Positions 24,926 through 34,381 of a stretch of DNA of 37,217 bases are shown here, in pieces. This DNA is from Actinomycetota bacterium (GTDB taxonomy: Bacteria; Actinomycetota; Actinomycetes; S36-B12; UBA10799), in NCBI GenBank assembly GCA_963169225.1, contig CAUJDH010000046.1:1-37217 (forward strand), read 5' to 3'. The position numbers and the translations under genes were made by a program. Positions within the stretch are counted from its first letter, which is position 1. Each line of letters begins with the position of its first letter. The notes below the pieces were generated by a model. It was not told the origin of the DNA and made no database searches. It was given only the letters and a program-made list of their open reading frames with translations.

Positions 24926-25597
24926 ATGAGCAGAATTCTTGAGATTTGTTGCTTCTCTGTTGAGAGTGCCCGTCGCGCACAAGCAGCAGGTGCTGACCGG
25001 ATCGAACTGTGTGCCGGGCGCCCCGAAGGCGGGACGACTCCATCTTATGGCATGTTGCGTCAGGCGTCCGATTTAGAGATTCCCGTCGCGCCCATGGTGC
25101 GGCCACGTGGGGGCGACTTCACCTACCGCAATGACGAGTTCGCTGCCATGCTCACCGACATTGAGTTGATTAGGGAACTTGGATACCAAACTGTCGTCAC
25201 AGGAATCTTGAACAGCGACCTCGAAATTGATATCCCCAAACTGCAAGAGTTGATGGAAGCAGGCGACGGCCTGAACTTTGTGTTCCACCGTGCCTTCGAC
25301 CTCTTGGACGACCCTGAAAATGGTTTGCAGACCTTGGCCGAGCTAGGCGTGGATCGAGTTCTAACTTCTGGGGGAGAGCCAGACGCGCCTCACGGCATTG
25401 ACCGGATAGCGCAATTGATCAAGATGGATACTTCTGTCACCGTGATGCCGGGCGGCGGCGTGCGACCGAACAATGTGGTTCCCTTGCTCGAAGCGGGAGC
25501 GCAAGAAGTACATAGTTCGGCTACTACCGATCCGATCGGTGCGCTGGACGACAATATGGTGCGCGAGCTAGCCGCGCTGGTTCATGACACTGCTTGA
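24926..25597 (+). CDS. cutC: CutC family protein (PF03932)
   Basis: The 223-residue protein forms a TIM barrel of the CutC family. ILEICCFSVESARRAQAAGA and DRIELCAGRPEGGTTPSYG open it, followed by VAPMVRPRGGDFTY, FHRAFDLLDDP, VDRVLTSGGEPDA and VMPGGGVRPNN. CutC was linked to copper tolerance in enterobacteria, but the role in copper is disputed and the enzyme reaction is not settled. The ATG at 24926 has GATAAT ending five bases before it, close to the leaderless pattern seen elsewhere here. It is divergent from the M13 peptidase and converges on rpiA. Confidence 0.93.
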   Translation: MSRILEICCFSVESARRAQAAGADRIELCAGRPEGGTTPSYGMLRQASDLEIPVAPMVRPRGGDFTYRNDEFAAMLTDIELIRELGYQTVVTGILNSDLEIDIPKLQELMEAGDGLNFVFHRAFDLLDDPENGLQTLAELGVDRVLTSGGEPDAPHGIDRIAQLIKMDTSVTVMPGGGVRPNNVVPLLEAGAQEVHSSATTDPIGALDDNMVRELAALVHDTA

Positions 25598-25607
25598 TTA
25601 GGCAGTG
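25588..25607. terminator. Small hairpin between convergent cutC and rpiA
   Basis: CACTGC (25588-25593) pairs with GCAGTG (25602-25607) across the cutC stop codon. The stem is only six pairs and has no T-run, so it is a weak candidate for a shared terminator. Confidence 0.25.
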
Positions 25608-26303
25608 CTACTTGATTAGTTCGTAGTCGTAACCGATAAATAAGCCAGTGGCGCTGATTCCTGGCGTCGTCAACAGAATCTTCTCGAGTTCAGCGGGTGC
25701 CAGGGAACCATCGATTGGTAGATCCATAACGGTGCATGCTTGCTCGTTGATTACTCCGCCATCTTTTCCGCCTGCAGGGCGCACTTCAGGAACCGAGCCG
25801 AGCTTGCGTTGGAGTTCGTTGCGAACCAAATTGGCGGCCTCAGGCACAACACCCAGCGGCACAGGGAACTTCTCGCCCAGGCGCGAAACAATCTTCGAGG
25901 GGTCGGCCAGAATGATCCGTTTCTTAGCAGCAGCAAACACGAGTTGTTCACGTACAAAAGCGCCGCCGCGACCCTTAATCATATTCCCATCGCCGTCGAT
26001 CTCATCCGCGCCATCGAAGCACCAATCGGGGCGATGATCGTTCAAAGTCGTTACTGGCAAACCAAGCGTGACGCAGTAGGACTCAGCTTCGTACGACGTC
26101 GCCACGCACTTGATGTCGAGGCCCTCAGACTTGATGCGTTCAGCCAGAGCGATTACTGCCAAATAAGCGGTACTGCCCGAGCCGATTCCGACGACATCGC
26201 CGCTTTGAGCTCGCTGCGCAAGCTGAGCCGCGATCGCCTCTTTGTCAGCTCGGTTATCGATCTCTTTAGTCCAGTCGGCGCTGCCGGTTATTTCCCAGTT
26301 CAT
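25608..26303 (-). CDS. rpiA: Ribose-5-phosphate isomerase A
   Basis: RpiA interconverts ribose-5-phosphate and ribulose-5-phosphate in the pentose phosphate pathway. The 231-residue protein has VVGIGSGSTA, CFDGADEIDGDGNMIKGRGG and EVRPAGGKDGGVINEQ, all in the usual places. Many actinobacteria use RpiB instead, so the A-type is worth noting. Its ATG overlaps the stop of the upstream GH15 gene (ATGA), so the isomerase is translated by coupling from the GH15 gene. Confidence 0.95.
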   Translation of the reverse strand: MNWEITGSADWTKEIDNRADKEAIAAQLAQRAQSGDVVGIGSGSTAYLAVIALAERIKSEGLDIKCVATSYEAESYCVTLGLPVTTLNDHRPDWCFDGADEIDGDGNMIKGRGGAFVREQLVFAAAKKRIILADPSKIVSRLGEKFPVPLGVVPEAANLVRNELQRKLGSVPEVRPAGGKDGGVINEQACTVMDLPIDGSLAPAELEKILLTTPGISATGLFIGYDYELIK

Positions 26304-28186
26304 GCGAGGAACAACTTTCCGAACACGGTCGACAAGACTTCCGTGTACTCGACCTTCCCTTCGTCGAGCGCTTTGTTGAGATTTGCGGCTGCTGTGATCA
26401 GTGCTAAGTGAGTGAATGCTTGTGGGAAGTTACCCAGTTGTTCACCTCTCGGCCCGATCTCTTCGGAGTAGAGGCCAAGGTGATTGGAGTAGGTCATCAT
26501 CTGTTCAAAGACCAGTCGGGCTTCAGCAACAGCGCCTTGGCGCACTAGTGCATCCACAAACCAGAATGTGCAGATCGAGAATGTGCCCTCGTCGCCGGCT
26601 AGACCATCTGGAGAAGCCGAAGGGTTGTAACGGAATACGAGCGAGTCGGACACGATCTCGTTCTGAATAACCTCCATGGTCGAGAGCCAACGCGGATCGC
26701 GTGGACTGCAGAAGCCGACAAGTGGCATCTTGAGCAGTGCCGCATCGACGACGTCCGCGCCGTAGTACTGCGTGTACGCGCCGATTTTCTCGTTCCAGCC
26801 GTATTCCTGGATCTGATTGTAGATCGCATCGCGAGTCGCCAGCCACTCTTCCATCGGAGCTGGTAGGCCACGATCACGTGCTAGTCGAATCACTCGGTCG
26901 AAGGCAACCCAGCACATAAGGCGGGAATAGGTGAAGTCTTTTCCGCCGCCACGGGTTTCCCAAATTCCCTCGTCTGGTCGATCCCAGTTAGCTGCCAGCC
27001 ACACCATGATTTCGCACAGCTGCTTCCAAGTTTCGTGATCGATATTGCGGCCAAACTTAGACAGATGGTAGGCGGCGTCGACTGCCTCGCCATAGATATC
27101 GAGCTGCAGCTGGTTGGCGGCCCCGTTTCCGATTCGTACGGGTGAGGATTTGTCGTATCCTTCCCAATGGTCGAGTTCGGCTTCTTCGAGATCAGCTTTG
27201 CCGTCGATCTTGTACATGAGGTTGAGTGGAGCTTCGGGGTTGTCGTCGAATGCTGCTCGCACACGTTCAACCAGCCATTTGAGGAACGCAGATGCTTCGT
27301 CGGTGAATCCCAGTTCCATGAGTGCCATGACCGAGAACGATCCGTCACGAACCCAGGTGTAGCGGTAGTCCCAATTGCGTTCACCTTGGAGTTGCTCGGG
27401 AAGTGAAGTGGTTGGTGCGGCGACGATCGCTCCGGTCGGGGCGTAGGTGAGGAGCTTGAGGGTCAACGCTGACCGGTTGATCCGCTCGCGCCAGCGTCCT
27501 GTGTACGTCGAGTTTCCGACCCAATCGCGCCAGAACTCGATTGTGTCCATAGCTAGACGGTTGGCTTTATGTCGTGACAGGGCACCAGCCGTTGTGCTGT
27601 CTGGTCCGGTAGTGAGGGTGCAGCCGAACATATGACCCTCTTCGAGGGTGATGCTTGCCTTGGCCGCACCGTTCTTGATTGACTTGCCTTTGCTCAGATC
27701 CAGCATCGCAGTCGAGTGAAGTGACATCTCGAAATCATCGCTCTTGAAGAGGGCATGGTGGTCGGTCAAAGTGAGGTCGTGCTCTTGGCGACCATAGTCA
27801 AACGCTGGAGCGCACTCGAGTTCGAAAGTGACCTCACCGCGAATCACACGAGCGATCCGAACGATTCGGTGAGTGTCGGTCGCCTTCTCAGGCTCGTGGA
27901 TCGGCATGAAGTCGATAACCTCGCCTACACCGTGTTCGGCGAGGTAGCGGGTGATCAAGATGCAAGTGTCGACCAAATAAAGCTGCTTGATCGTGATGCC
28001 ATCGCCGACTGCCCGAAGTGAGAAATGTCCACCTTTTTCAGCATCCAATAGGGAAGCGAAGATCGAGGGTGAATCGAACCGCGGTGAGCAGAACCACCCG
28101 ATGGTGCCTTTGAGGTCGACCAGCGCACAGGTTTGAAGGTCCCCGATTACGCCATGATCCGCAATCGGTGGGTACTTATGGGACAT
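26300..28186 (-). CDS. GH15 family glycoside hydrolase (trehalase/glucoamylase-like)
   Basis: This 628-residue protein is a complete bacterial GH15 enzyme, closest in layout to mycobacterial GH15 trehalase (Rv2402). It has an N-terminal beta-sandwich domain (ADHGVIGDLQTCALVDLKG to about residue 240) and an alpha/alpha barrel. The barrel holds GERNWDYRYTWVRDG, DEGIWETRGG (E406/E410, general acid candidate) and LYSEEIGPRGEQLGNFPQ (E575/E576, general base candidate). No signal peptide, so cytoplasmic. AAGGAG lies well placed before the ATG. It probably releases glucose from trehalose or an alpha-glucan; the exact substrate is not determinable. It is co-translated with rpiA. A second, fused GH15 module lies at the left end of the window. 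Confidence 0.93.
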   Translation of the reverse strand: MSHKYPPIADHGVIGDLQTCALVDLKGTIGWFCSPRFDSPSIFASLLDAEKGGHFSLRAVGDGITIKQLYLVDTCILITRYLAEHGVGEVIDFMPIHEPEKATDTHRIVRIARVIRGEVTFELECAPAFDYGRQEHDLTLTDHHALFKSDDFEMSLHSTAMLDLSKGKSIKNGAAKASITLEEGHMFGCTLTTGPDSTTAGALSRHKANRLAMDTIEFWRDWVGNSTYTGRWRERINRSALTLKLLTYAPTGAIVAAPTTSLPEQLQGERNWDYRYTWVRDGSFSVMALMELGFTDEASAFLKWLVERVRAAFDDNPEAPLNLMYKIDGKADLEEAELDHWEGYDKSSPVRIGNGAANQLQLDIYGEAVDAAYHLSKFGRNIDHETWKQLCEIMVWLAANWDRPDEGIWETRGGGKDFTYSRLMCWVAFDRVIRLARDRGLPAPMEEWLATRDAIYNQIQEYGWNEKIGAYTQYYGADVVDAALLKMPLVGFCSPRDPRWLSTMEVIQNEIVSDSLVFRYNPSASPDGLAGDEGTFSICTFWFVDALVRQGAVAEARLVFEQMMTYSNHLGLYSEEIGPRGEQLGNFPQAFTHLALITAAANLNKALDEGKVEYTEVLSTVFGKLFLA

Positions 28187-28457
28187 CTGTTCTCCTTCGG
28201 AGGTTTTCCGGTAAGTCGGCTCTACACCAAGCGCGTGTTTGTCTTGAACCAGACTAGAGTGCCAGCCTTGCGTTTGCCCGGTAGATCACCAGAGGATACG
28301 TGCGATGCGGTGGATTCGAGATGGTTTAGAAGAGCGCCGAATTGGGTATGTACTTCTGTGCATAGTCAGCTCATCCGCGGGGGAGAGAGGGCTGGCTATG
28401 TGCTTTTCAGGTCTCGCTTATTAGGCGTCTTTTGTATTAACGCTGATTAGGTTGCGC

Positions 28458-30413
28458 TCAGGCCTGTTTGATCGCATCAACGATCAATTGCGCGAACGTG
28501 CGCCCACCGGGTCCGGTCAAGTGCGTACCGTCATAAACCGTCAGATCACGGTTGCCTGCTGCGGCCGTACTCCAGTCAGCTACTCGGACATTCGGATATT
28601 CACCGGCGACCACGTTGATATTGCGGTTCGAGTCCTCGATCCATTTGAGCGGTGCCTTAGTGGTGACTAGAACCACGCGAGGAGTGTCCTTGAGTAGATC
28701 GAGAGCCGCGCGCAGATCTTCCATTCGCGCAGGACCGTTGGTGCCGGTGTGAATTACGACAGTATTGGCGAGTTTGCCAGAGTTTTGCCTGGCGACAATA
28801 CGCGATTTGATTGCGCTAGTTTGGCGTGCAACCTCAGCATCGACTGTCGCTTTGGGCATTGCATCCTTGAGCGATTCACGGGCTCCTAGAACCACCGAAT
28901 CGCCGATCACTGTTACGGGGAGTTTGTTGATGTTGACATTGGGGCCGTAGGGGACGACGTAGTTGGGGTCATCTGGATTGGCTACTGGTGCCTCGGCATT
29001 GGCTTCGTTGTTGCTCCCGTTGGTTTCAGAGCCTTCCAACGGCTCGGTGCCTACCGATTCGACACCGCCGAGGTAGGCGCTGGCATCCGGGGCTGGAATC
29101 GAGATCATCCACGCGCCCATAAGAACCAGCACGGCAGTCACAGATGACCCAATGATCAGTGCCCGTTTGCGTGCGAAGTCGCGACCTTGTTCGTTCCACT
29201 TGGCCCACGTTGCTTTGATTGCACCATTTCGTACTGGCTGCTCGATAAAGCGGTAGGAGAGTTCAGCCAGCGTAAAGGTGAGGGCAAGTTGTAGTGCGAA
29301 GGCTGAGAGCCCTTCAAGTCCAATGTCGATGCCTGGTCGCAGGACGACAAAAATTGGCCAGTGCCACAGGTAAATGCCGTATGAGCGTTGGCCGATGTAT
29401 TTGAGCGGTTGGATACTCAAGACCCGTGAGCTGCGAACGGCTGGGTGTGTGGAGACAGCGATGAGGACCGCTGTGATCGCCGCGAACAGCAGGAAGCCGC
29501 CGCGGTACATAAACCACGAGTCTTCGCTTGCTGTGAAGTAGAACAGTGAGATAAGTCCGATTGCGCCTAGACCGATCAGTGACAGTGCTGTCTGCGGTTG
29601 CTTGGGGAGCCGCTGTGGGAGTCGACTCGGTCGCCATACGCTGGCTAGTGCGGCACCAAGGAGTAGTCCCATTGCGTGAGTGTCGGTGCCAAAGTAAAGG
29701 CGGCTTGGGTCAGCACCGCCTGGCATATCCATTGCGATGCTGTAGGCAAACATGAGTGCCGTCGACAACAGCGCACCGATCAAAGCCACTCGTCGGACAC
29801 CAAGCCGTCCGCGCCACTTGTATGCGATCACGAGCACAATTGGCCAGAGCAAATAGAACTGCTCCTCGACTGCGAGTGACCAGAGGTGTTGGAGCATGGG
29901 CGCGCGGCCCATGGCTTCGAAGTACGACTGGTCGCCAGCGATGTTCCACCAATTGGTTACGTAGAACAGTGAGGCGACAATGTCTTCGCGAAGTTTGGCT
30001 ACGGCATCTTGCGCAAAGAATAGGGCAAGTACCGAGCTCGCGAACAGAACGACGACAAGTGCGGGAAGTAGGCGACGGGCGCGACGAACATAAAAGCGTT
30101 TGAAATCGAGTTTGCCGGTCTTCTCAATCTCGAAGAAGATAATCGACGAAATCAGGAAGCCTGAGAGAACGAAGAAGACATCCACACCCAAGTACCCGCC
30201 GGGTAGCCAGTTGGGATTGCCGTGGAAGATGAGGACACCGATGATTGCCAGTGCTCGAATCCCGTCGAGCGCGGGCATATAGCTCCAGCCCGGATGCCGC
30301 TTCTCGATTCCGGTTGCGGGACTTTCGGGCGAGAGATCTCTGAGATCGATCCTTTGGGTGTCAGCAATGACCCGCGGAGTATCCACGTGTGTGGACTCGT
30401 TAATACGACTCAT
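28458..30413 (-). CDS. Acyltransferase 3 with C-terminal SGNH domain (OatA/OafA-like)
   Basis: These proteins carry acetyl groups across the membrane and place them on wall or surface sugars. The 651-residue product has a polar N-terminal tail (about 1-45) and an acyltransferase-3 membrane domain with about ten spans (46-440). Within it are MPALDGIRALAIIGVLIFHG (the family His), FRRYVRRARRLLPAL-like RFYVRRARRLLPAL and RSYGIYLWHWPIFVVLRPG. An acidic Ser/Asn/Glu linker follows, then an extracellular SGNH hydrolase-like domain with GDSVVLG (S506) and DGTHLTGPG (D628, H631). The ATG at 30413 (MSRINEST) has AGGGG upstream; a longer frame to 30455 has no match. Target sugar is unknown; peptidoglycan is possible. 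Confidence 0.92.
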   Translation of the reverse strand: MSRINESTHVDTPRVIADTQRIDLRDLSPESPATGIEKRHPGWSYMPALDGIRALAIIGVLIFHGNPNWLPGGYLGVDVFFVLSGFLISSIIFFEIEKTGKLDFKRFYVRRARRLLPALVVVLFASSVLALFFAQDAVAKLREDIVASLFYVTNWWNIAGDQSYFEAMGRAPMLQHLWSLAVEEQFYLLWPIVLVIAYKWRGRLGVRRVALIGALLSTALMFAYSIAMDMPGGADPSRLYFGTDTHAMGLLLGAALASVWRPSRLPQRLPKQPQTALSLIGLGAIGLISLFYFTASEDSWFMYRGGFLLFAAITAVLIAVSTHPAVRSSRVLSIQPLKYIGQRSYGIYLWHWPIFVVLRPGIDIGLEGLSAFALQLALTFTLAELSYRFIEQPVRNGAIKATWAKWNEQGRDFARKRALIIGSSVTAVLVLMGAWMISIPAPDASAYLGGVESVGTEPLEGSETNGSNNEANAEAPVANPDDPNYVVPYGPNVNINKLPVTVIGDSVVLGARESLKDAMPKATVDAEVARQTSAIKSRIVARQNSGKLANTVVIHTGTNGPARMEDLRAALDLLKDTPRVVLVTTKAPLKWIEDSNRNINVVAGEYPNVRVADWSTAAAGNRDLTVYDGTHLTGPGGRTFAQLIVDAIKQA

Positions 30414-30594
30414 AACTACCCCTGAACTGTGCCAGCGCTGCCGGTGCGCGAGCAATTCCCCTTGCCTAAATAACGAGATTACGTGGGAATCAGACTTTCG
30501 GTGGGCATTGAGCGCAAAATGTGACGGAGTTTCTTAGTGTTCACTTTGCTCGTCGAAGCCCATTTGGGGTGAGGTGAGGTGGTCGGAGCCGCGG

Positions 30595-31836
30595 TTAGCT
30601 CTTGGGGTACACGGACATGGTGTCGCGCGCGATGATTCCCCAGTCGTAGGTATTGGGCAGTTCGCCAACCAATGTTTGTGCCATGACTCGCGAGGAAGTC
30701 GGATTGTTGAGGGCCTCTCCGATTTCTACGGCTAGTTCGGTCGCATTGCCCGGTTCGAATAGGCGCCCACAACGTTCGTCCTCAACGATCTCAGCCAAAC
30801 CTCCAGCACGTGCGACCACGAGCGGAGCGCCGAGTGCGGCCGACTCAAGTGCTGTGATTCCAAACGGTTCGTACAAGCTGGGAATCACGACTGCACTCGA
30901 ACTAGCTATAAGGGCTTGAATTTGTTCAGGTGGAAGCCAACCTTCGAAAGTCAGCACATCGCCAAGCCCCGCCTCGTCCGCTTGGTCCTTGAACTGTTGT
31001 TCCAACGTCCCTGTTCCCGCAATCACAAAGTGAGGCATAGGCGCAGAGGTTGAGGGAGTGCTGAACTGCTCTTTGAGAGTCGCGGCGGCATCGATAAACG
31101 TCTGCACTCCCTTCTCCCATTCGAGTCGGCCAGCGAACAACACAATCGGAGCGCCGTCGCCGTAGGTCTTGGCACATTTGGCTAATGCTTTGGGATCCAG
31201 ATTCTCGATCGACCAGTTGCCCAGATCTATGCCGTTAGGAATCACCGAGACTCGCTTCGCACTAACGCGGAACTGGCGCCGGATCTCGTTCTTCATCCAG
31301 TTGCTGCACACGATGATCTGGTCCGAGTGGTGGCTCAACGATGCTTCAACGTGATCGATGTGGGTAGACACATCGCCTTCGATCCATCCTTGATGACGGC
31401 CCGATTCGGTGGCGTGGAACGTTGTTACCAATCGGGTGCCGAGTTCTCTGGTTAGTGACCGTGCAGCCTGGCTCACAACCCAATCGTGAGCGTGCACGAC
31501 GTTCGGTGGGGTATCCCATTCGTGTGCGAACTCCTCAAGCAAATGGCTGCCAACTTCGCCCAGTCGCTGGTCGAGCTTGGTCGTCCACTCGACAAGCGCT
31601 TCGGGTTCACGAGGCACTTCCGGAGTTGGCGGGTCCACACGCAGTACATGCACGCCGTCTACGAACTCGTAGTCTGGTCGGCGCTCGCCTGGGCCGTGTT
31701 GGGTCAGGACGGTGACGGTTGCTCCAGCCGCAGCTTGGGCTTTGGTTAACTCCTCAACATGGCGACCCAGACCGCCGTAAACCAGCGGCGGGTATTCCCA
31801 CGACACATGAAGGACTCGGCATTCGCTAGGAATCAT
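30595..31836 (-). CDS. GT4 glycosyltransferase, glycogen/maltosyl-glucan synthase-like
   Basis: The 413-residue protein has the GT-B fold of family GT4. The N-terminus reads HVSWEYPPLVYGGLGRHVEEL, the interdomain part VIPNGIDLGNW, and the nucleotide site LFAGRLEWEKGVQTFI, ending in SLYEPFGITALESAALGAP with the EX7E pair. With GH57 and a methyltransferase next to it, it matches Rv3032, the alpha-1,4-glucosyltransferase for glycogen and methylglucose lipopolysaccharide in mycobacteria; this function is inferred from position and motifs. The ATG at 31836 overlaps the GH57 stop by 11 bases, so they are coupled. Confidence 0.93.
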   Translation of the reverse strand: MIPSECRVLHVSWEYPPLVYGGLGRHVEELTKAQAAAGATVTVLTQHGPGERRPDYEFVDGVHVLRVDPPTPEVPREPEALVEWTTKLDQRLGEVGSHLLEEFAHEWDTPPNVVHAHDWVVSQAARSLTRELGTRLVTTFHATESGRHQGWIEGDVSTHIDHVEASLSHHSDQIIVCSNWMKNEIRRQFRVSAKRVSVIPNGIDLGNWSIENLDPKALAKCAKTYGDGAPIVLFAGRLEWEKGVQTFIDAAATLKEQFSTPSTSAPMPHFVIAGTGTLEQQFKDQADEAGLGDVLTFEGWLPPEQIQALIASSSAVVIPSLYEPFGITALESAALGAPLVVARAGGLAEIVEDERCGRLFEPGNATELAVEIGEALNNPTSSRVMAQTLVGELPNTYDWGIIARDTMSVYPKS

Positions 31837-33391
31837 GGCTGACCCTGCGTCCGTCGAGGTTGCCAAATGGATAGTCGCGCGCATCGGCGGGTAGCGGGTC
31901 TAAGAGCGCGCAGGCTTCACGCAACGAATCTGTCTTCTCAATCGCAGTCACGATCCGATTGAACTGTTGGTGATGATGTTGGTGCCGCGAGCGAGCGTAA
32001 CCGGCGGCCGAATCTTTGGTCACCATGAAAGCCCAGTCGCTTTGCAATGCGAGCAGGCCTTGTCGCGCGAGTTGATCAAGGAGTGGTGAGCGGGTCACGA
32101 GTTCATTCTGACGGGTGCTGACTAAGGCCAGAGTCTTGAGCCAGCGTGTTTGGAGTTTCTCGTTCTCATGGACGATGTCTTGAACCGGTTCGCCATCCCA
32201 CACTGACCAGTCCTTATTGGATCCCCACGATGAGTTCCCCGGGTTCACGCTGCCTGCGACGGCACCTTCTTCGATCGCTTTACTGATCGTTGTGACATTG
32301 ACTCCGGCCTCGGGCAACATGCGCAACACATGTTCGAGCCAGACTGGGCCTTCGTGCCACCAATGGCCAAACAGTTCGGTGTCGTAACCCGTGACAACTA
32401 GTCCAGCCTTGCCGTCGCGTTCGGCTTTCAACGAAGTCAACTTGGCCACGACTGTCTCAACGAAGTCCTGCGCGTCGGCTTTAGTTGCGGCACTGGCACG
32501 TTCGGGATCGTAGATCGCCTTATCGTGAGATTCGGTTCTAACCGAGGTCACGCGCTTGGCTTTGATCCCGGTCTCGTGATGGTACGTGTGGAAGTCTCGG
32601 TACCACTGGCCGCTGGGGTAGCCCTTGCGCGGTGACCACACTCGGTATGTCACATCTAAGTCGCGTCCAAAGGCCACGACGCTACTGTCACCCACCGTCC
32701 ACATGTCTGCGGTCGAGCGGCCAGCACCCAAAAGTGTTGGGCCGTCAACCATGAAGTGTGTGACGCCAGCATCCTGGTAGAGATCCTCTAGGCCGGGACG
32801 GTAACCGCATTCTGGTGCCCAGATCCCTGCCGGAGCTTGGCCGAACCGAATCCGGGTGTCGTCAAGTCCAGCTTCAAGTGAGAAGCGAGCAATGTTCTCG
32901 TCCAGCAGGGTTTGGAACGGGTGCGCAGCTGGACCGCCGAGCAATTCGATCGCTCCAGCGTCCTTGAGTGCGCGCAGCGGAGCTGAACCACCGGCTGACC
33001 AAACATCGTGGAACTGCTCGGTAGACCATTGTGCCTTTGCGTATTCGTATTGACCAACTGTCGCGACGTCGCCGGGATAGCACGCGAGCTCATGGGCTCG
33101 CTGTTGCCAAAATCCGAGCCAGGTGCCGAACTCGCGTACGCAGTACGGATCGTCGAGCTGGGCCGCGAGCACGGGAGTGACGCCCAAGGTCACAAGGTCA
33201 GTGCGACCTTCGCGCGACAGTCGGGAGAGCACATCTACGACGGGTATATAGGAGTGTGCCCACGATTGGTATAGCCATTCCTCGCCGACCGGCCACGATC
33301 CGTGATGCGCGAGCCACGGCAAATGCGAATGCAGAACAAGGGCGAAACTACCCACCGGCTCATCGCCGAACGCTGTTTGAGTGTCAGTCAT
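31826..33391 (-). CDS. GH57 family protein, probable alpha-1,4-glucan branching enzyme
   Basis: The 521-residue protein has GH57 motifs: VLHSHLPWLAH at the start, GIWAPECGYRPG with the nucleophile E194, and VTGYDTELFGHWWHEGP with the acid/base D337, followed by the C-terminal helical domain of the DUF1957-type branching enzymes (LALQSDWAFMVTKDSAAGYA). It matches the actinobacterial GH57 group represented by Rv3031. It would introduce alpha-1,6 branches into alpha-glucan made by the neighbouring GT4. The gene overlaps both neighbours (8 bases with the methyltransferase, 11 with GT4). Confidence 0.93.
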   Translation of the reverse strand: MTDTQTAFGDEPVGSFALVLHSHLPWLAHHGSWPVGEEWLYQSWAHSYIPVVDVLSRLSREGRTDLVTLGVTPVLAAQLDDPYCVREFGTWLGFWQQRAHELACYPGDVATVGQYEYAKAQWSTEQFHDVWSAGGSAPLRALKDAGAIELLGGPAAHPFQTLLDENIARFSLEAGLDDTRIRFGQAPAGIWAPECGYRPGLEDLYQDAGVTHFMVDGPTLLGAGRSTADMWTVGDSSVVAFGRDLDVTYRVWSPRKGYPSGQWYRDFHTYHHETGIKAKRVTSVRTESHDKAIYDPERASAATKADAQDFVETVVAKLTSLKAERDGKAGLVVTGYDTELFGHWWHEGPVWLEHVLRMLPEAGVNVTTISKAIEEGAVAGSVNPGNSSWGSNKDWSVWDGEPVQDIVHENEKLQTRWLKTLALVSTRQNELVTRSPLLDQLARQGLLALQSDWAFMVTKDSAAGYARSRHQHHHQQFNRIVTAIEKTDSLREACALLDPLPADARDYPFGNLDGRRVSHDS

Positions 33392-34211
33392 CGAGCAGCT
33401 TTCTCGCAGTGATGACTAGGTCGGCACAGGTGTCTGGATTTGCGGGCGAAATCTCGAAGTCATCGTTGGTTACCGAGCTGATTTTGGCGACCAGTGACTC
33501 TGGCCATTCAGTTCCGTCGGCCTCTGCGTTTAAGGCGGCCTCGACTTGTAGGCCGACTAGGTCACCGTTTTGTGACTCCCAGTCTTTGAGTTCAGAGGAA
33601 TGGTGCAATCCAAAGCAGGTGACTTCGGCGAATCCGGCATCTGCAATCAAAGTCGCCAGTTGTTCCATATCGAACTCTTCGACATGGAATGGGTTTGTTG
33701 GTTTCTCGCCGCGACCCAGTCCTGGTGAAAAGGTAAGGCGGTTGGGAGTGGTGATGATCATTAGTCCGCCCGGACGGAGGACGCGCTTGGCCTCTGACCA
33801 AAACTTAGGCAGGTTCCACAGGTGCTCAACTACCTGCATACTCACGACAATGTCGGTGCTGTCGGAGTCGACCGGCCAGTCGTCGAGGTTAGCCTCAAGG
33901 ACTGTGACGGTGTCCCCGTAGCGAGCTTGCGCATGTTGGGCGGCGGCGGTGTCCAGCTCGAGGCCAACAACTTTCGCTCTAAGCGCGGTCGCCAACAGCT
34001 GTGCCCCATAGCCCTCGCCGCAGCCGGCATCCACAATCGCGAGGTCGTCCACCTCATCGATGTTTCCGGTTTCTTGGCTGAATCGACGGATCGTTTCTAC
34101 AGACCATTGGTAGGCGACCTCATGGCGCGCAAACCAGTACTGTTCGAGCGTGTGGCCTGGGGCCGTTCGCTCGCCAGTAAGCACTAGGGGGGTTGGCTTG
34201 GGCAAAGTCAT
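33384..34211 (-). CDS. SAM-dependent methyltransferase, Rv3030-like
   Basis: The 275-residue protein is a class I methyltransferase: IVDAGCGEGYGAQLL (residues about 59-73) binds S-adenosylmethionine, with VGLELD, the VSMQVVEHLWNLPKFW helix and RVLRPGGLMIITTPN following. It heads the operon; AAAGGA precedes the ATG at 34211. In mycobacteria the equivalent gene (Rv3030) sits with Rv3031 and Rv3032 and is thought to methylate glucose in methylglucose lipopolysaccharide. The same substrate here is an inference; a general sugar or small-molecule methyltransferase is possible. Confidence 0.9.
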   Translation of the reverse strand: MTLPKPTPLVLTGERTAPGHTLEQYWFARHEVAYQWSVETIRRFSQETGNIDEVDDLAIVDAGCGEGYGAQLLATALRAKVVGLELDTAAAQHAQARYGDTVTVLEANLDDWPVDSDSTDIVVSMQVVEHLWNLPKFWSEAKRVLRPGGLMIITTPNRLTFSPGLGRGEKPTNPFHVEEFDMEQLATLIADAGFAEVTCFGLHHSSELKDWESQNGDLVGLQVEAALNAEADGTEWPESLVAKISSVTNDDFEISPANPDTCADLVITARKLLDD

Positions 34212-34325
34212 GATCCTTTTACGGTACGCAGTCGGTGCCGCGCGTACTTTTGGTTTTCAAAAATGATCTCTCTTAGTGTGGCGCACACCACAGAGTTTCA
34301 CCCCAGGGGGTCTTGCCAACCATAA

Positions 34326-34341
34326 GTTACTAGCGAGTAAC
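34326..34341. promoter_or_regulatory. Inverted repeat, probable operator upstream of etfBA
   Basis: GTTACT-AGCG-AGTAAC is a perfect 6-4-6 inverted repeat, 40 bases before the etfB ATG and within the 170-base divergent region with the methyltransferase operon. TTGCCA (34313-34318) and TAACAT (34338-34343) could be -35 and -10 with a 19-base spacer, placing the repeat between and over them, where a repressor would block. The form resembles TetR-family sites, but I cannot name the regulator. Confidence 0.5.
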
Positions 34342-34381
34342 ATAGCTTTCAGTCAACAAATTATGACCATGGAGGTCTTGT

